NCBI GenBank assembly: GCA_021202495.1
Contig: JAJQCX010000044.1
Location: forward strand, 1 to 5,824
From: Clostridia bacterium
GTDB taxonomy: Bacteria > Bacillota > Clostridia > UMGS1883
Length of the DNA stretch: 5,824 nucleotides
Reading direction: 5' to 3'
Made by a program: the position numbers and the translations under genes
In this document: piece after piece, positions 4,817-5,824 of the stretch
Layout of the letters: the number at the start of each line of letters is the position of its first letter
Numbering within the stretch: position 1 is the stretch's first letter
The notes under the pieces: generated by a model
What the model was told of the DNA's origin: nothing
What the model saw: only the letters and a program-made list of their open reading frames with translations
The model's database searches: none

Positions 4817-5824
4817 TTTCTCCCGCAGTTCCAATTCTATGGCGTAAGTCGTATTCTCATAGATATCGAAAATGATCAGTCTTTCCGGCTCATGCCCCGC
4901 TATTTGGCGGCACAATTCACTGCCGATACTTCCGCCGCCTCCCGTGACAAGAATCGTCTTTCCTTTTATATATCGGAAGATTCCCTCCATATCGACCTTG
5001 ATCGGATCTCTGCCGAGCAGGTCTTCCACTGCCACGGATTTCAGTCTGCTGACAAGTACTTCGTCATTTGTAATCTGATAAATACCCGGCAGACTCTTCA
5101 ATTTGCAGCCCGTCTCCTTGCAAATGTCGAGCACATCTTTCTTATCCTGAACAGTTGCCGTCGGGATGCAGAAATAAATCTCTTCAATATCGAGCTTTTC
5201 CGCAAATTTCGAAATTTCATCTCTTCCGCCGACCACAGGCACGCCTTCAACATAGCGCCCCCACTTGTTCGGATTGTCGTCTATAATACAACACGGCATC
5301 AAATTCGTCTTATCAGACTGCTGCAGCTCACGCACAACTGTTCTTCCCGCCGCTCCGCCGCCGATAATCATGACCTTTTTCGCCGGATTCTTTTCCGCGT
5401 CAGGAGCTTTCTTTACAATTACCTGCGTGTAAAAGCGATATAAGAACCTGATTCCGACAACAAGAATTAACTGAACAAGTCCGCCTACAATATAATAAGA
5501 TAACGGCATTTTGCAGCAAATCAGCGTAATAAAAACACTGTGTACAACCGACGCGATTACGGAAGACGCGCCATAGCGAAGCAGTTCGTTAAAACCCGCG
5601 AACCGCCACATTCCCCGATACATGTGCATAAACCAAAAGAAAATAACAGATACGACAATATAGGCAGGAAGGAACCTTACGTACGACTGCAGATATTCCA
5701 AATCTATTGCAGTGAACTTGAAATCAAATCTTAACCACAACCCGAAAAAATAAGAGAACGCAATAGCTATGGCATCATAAAACATTAACCCGCCTGCAAT
5801 TACTTTCAAATGCAGAATTTTCAA
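4814..5824 (-). CDS. N-terminal fragment of the CapD/FlaA1-type dehydratase (as translated up to the TAA)
   Basis: This is the part that would be made if the TAA terminates. It is 336 codons counted from a TTG lying exactly at the window edge. That TTG is probably an internal leucine, since no ribosome binding site can be seen and family members start at about this distance before the first helix. The first ATG is codon 14 and has no convincing Shine-Dalgarno. The fragment keeps the membrane helices, the first Rossmann domain and the TGGGGSIG cofactor loop. It ends after IELELREK and lacks the whole catalytic and substrate-binding region, so it should not be an active dehydratase. It could still insert in the membrane. 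Confidence 0.85.
   Translation of the reverse strand: MKILHLKVIAGGLMFYDAIAIAFSYFFGLWLRFDFKFTAIDLEYLQSYVRFLPAYIVVSVIFFWFMHMYRGMWRFAGFNELLRYGASSVIASVVHSVFITLICCKMPLSYYIVGGLVQLILVVGIRFLYRFYTQVIVKKAPDAEKNPAKKVMIIGGGAAGRTVVRELQQSDKTNLMPCCIIDDNPNKWGRYVEGVPVVGGRDEISKFAEKLDIEEIYFCIPTATVQDKKDVLDICKETGCKLKSLPGIYQITNDEVLVSRLKSVAVEDLLGRDPIKVDMEGIFRYIKGKTILVTGGGGSIGSELCRQIAGHEPERLIIFDIYENTTYAIELELREK

Larger units (their letters stand above)
3788..5824 (-). pseudogene. CapD/FlaA1/WbpM-type membrane nucleotide-sugar 4,6-dehydratase, interrupted by in-frame TAA, 5' end cut by window edge
   Basis: An intact member would convert a UDP-N-acetylhexosamine to its 4-keto-6-deoxy form for surface glycan synthesis at the inner membrane face. 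Visible in order (numbering from the window edge): about four membrane helices (residues 10-130), a Rossmann-like domain with IIGGGAAG (153-160) and CIIDDNPNKWG (179-189), then the SDR domain with TGGGGSIG (294-301). Translation meets TAA at codon 337. The same frame resumes immediately with PNLKLNVLIGSVRD and continues through HAAAHKHVPLMEYSP, STDK and MGASK to the natural TGA. Met in place of the usual SDR Tyr in YxxxK is known for the WbpM/PglF class. A roughly 45-residue acidic insert (LDCGTVGWEDTAEE) precedes VRFGNVLGSNGSVIP. Relatives often read REKYPNL, so one substitution in a Tyr codon explains the stop. With no frameshift and both halves well conserved, the lesion is recent or a sequence error. 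Confidence 0.92.

Noticed and set aside
4517..5443. 308-codon open frame on the plus strand
   Set aside because: It lies wholly opposite the well-conserved dehydratase, has no recognisable domain, and is a frame shadow.

Overview
The window reads as part of a cell-surface polysaccharide (capsule, exopolysaccharide or O-chain-like) locus from a low-to-moderate GC Bacillota, probably a gut Clostridia/Lachnospiraceae-type anaerobe. That placement is inference. It rests on strong AGGAG-type ribosome binding sites before every gene, the protein families present and the overall composition, not on a marker gene. Every supported gene is on the minus strand, so transcription runs from high to low coordinates.

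In transcription order: (1) 5824-3788, a long CapD/FlaA1/WbpM-type membrane nucleotide-sugar 4,6-dehydratase. It runs off the right edge and is broken by an in-frame TAA at 4814-4816, where relatives often have tyrosine. (2) 3787-3532, a 256-base non-coding stretch dense in repeats: a 14-base perfect direct repeat, a 15-base inverted repeat around a candidate promoter, and a short palindrome. (3) 3531-3382, a 49-codon small gene with an excellent ribosome binding site and no function I recognise. (4) 3349-2744, a PglC-like phosphoglycosyl transferase that would start glycan assembly on the lipid carrier. (5) 2718-1888, an HpcH/HpaI-type aldolase. (6) 1886-987, a D-2-hydroxyacid dehydrogenase. 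(7) 990-16, an asparagine-synthetase-like protein whose recognisable homology stops at a run of 11 G just after the PP-loop region. A weak hairpin-plus-U-run terminator follows at 37-6.

Genes 3 to 7 are packed like one operon: gaps of 32, 25 and 1 base, then a 4-base ATGA overlap. Dehydratase and phosphoglycosyl transferase would supply and load the first sugar. The aldolase, dehydrogenase and asparagine-synthetase-like enzyme form a tight three-gene cassette that could make a hydroxyacid and join or amidate it as a glycan decoration. That pathway is inference. Both ends of the locus look damaged or switchable: the dehydratase by a nonsense codon, the asparagine-synthetase-like gene by a homopolymer. 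Either could be real or a sequencing or assembly error. No rRNA, tRNA, CRISPR array or insertion sequence was seen.
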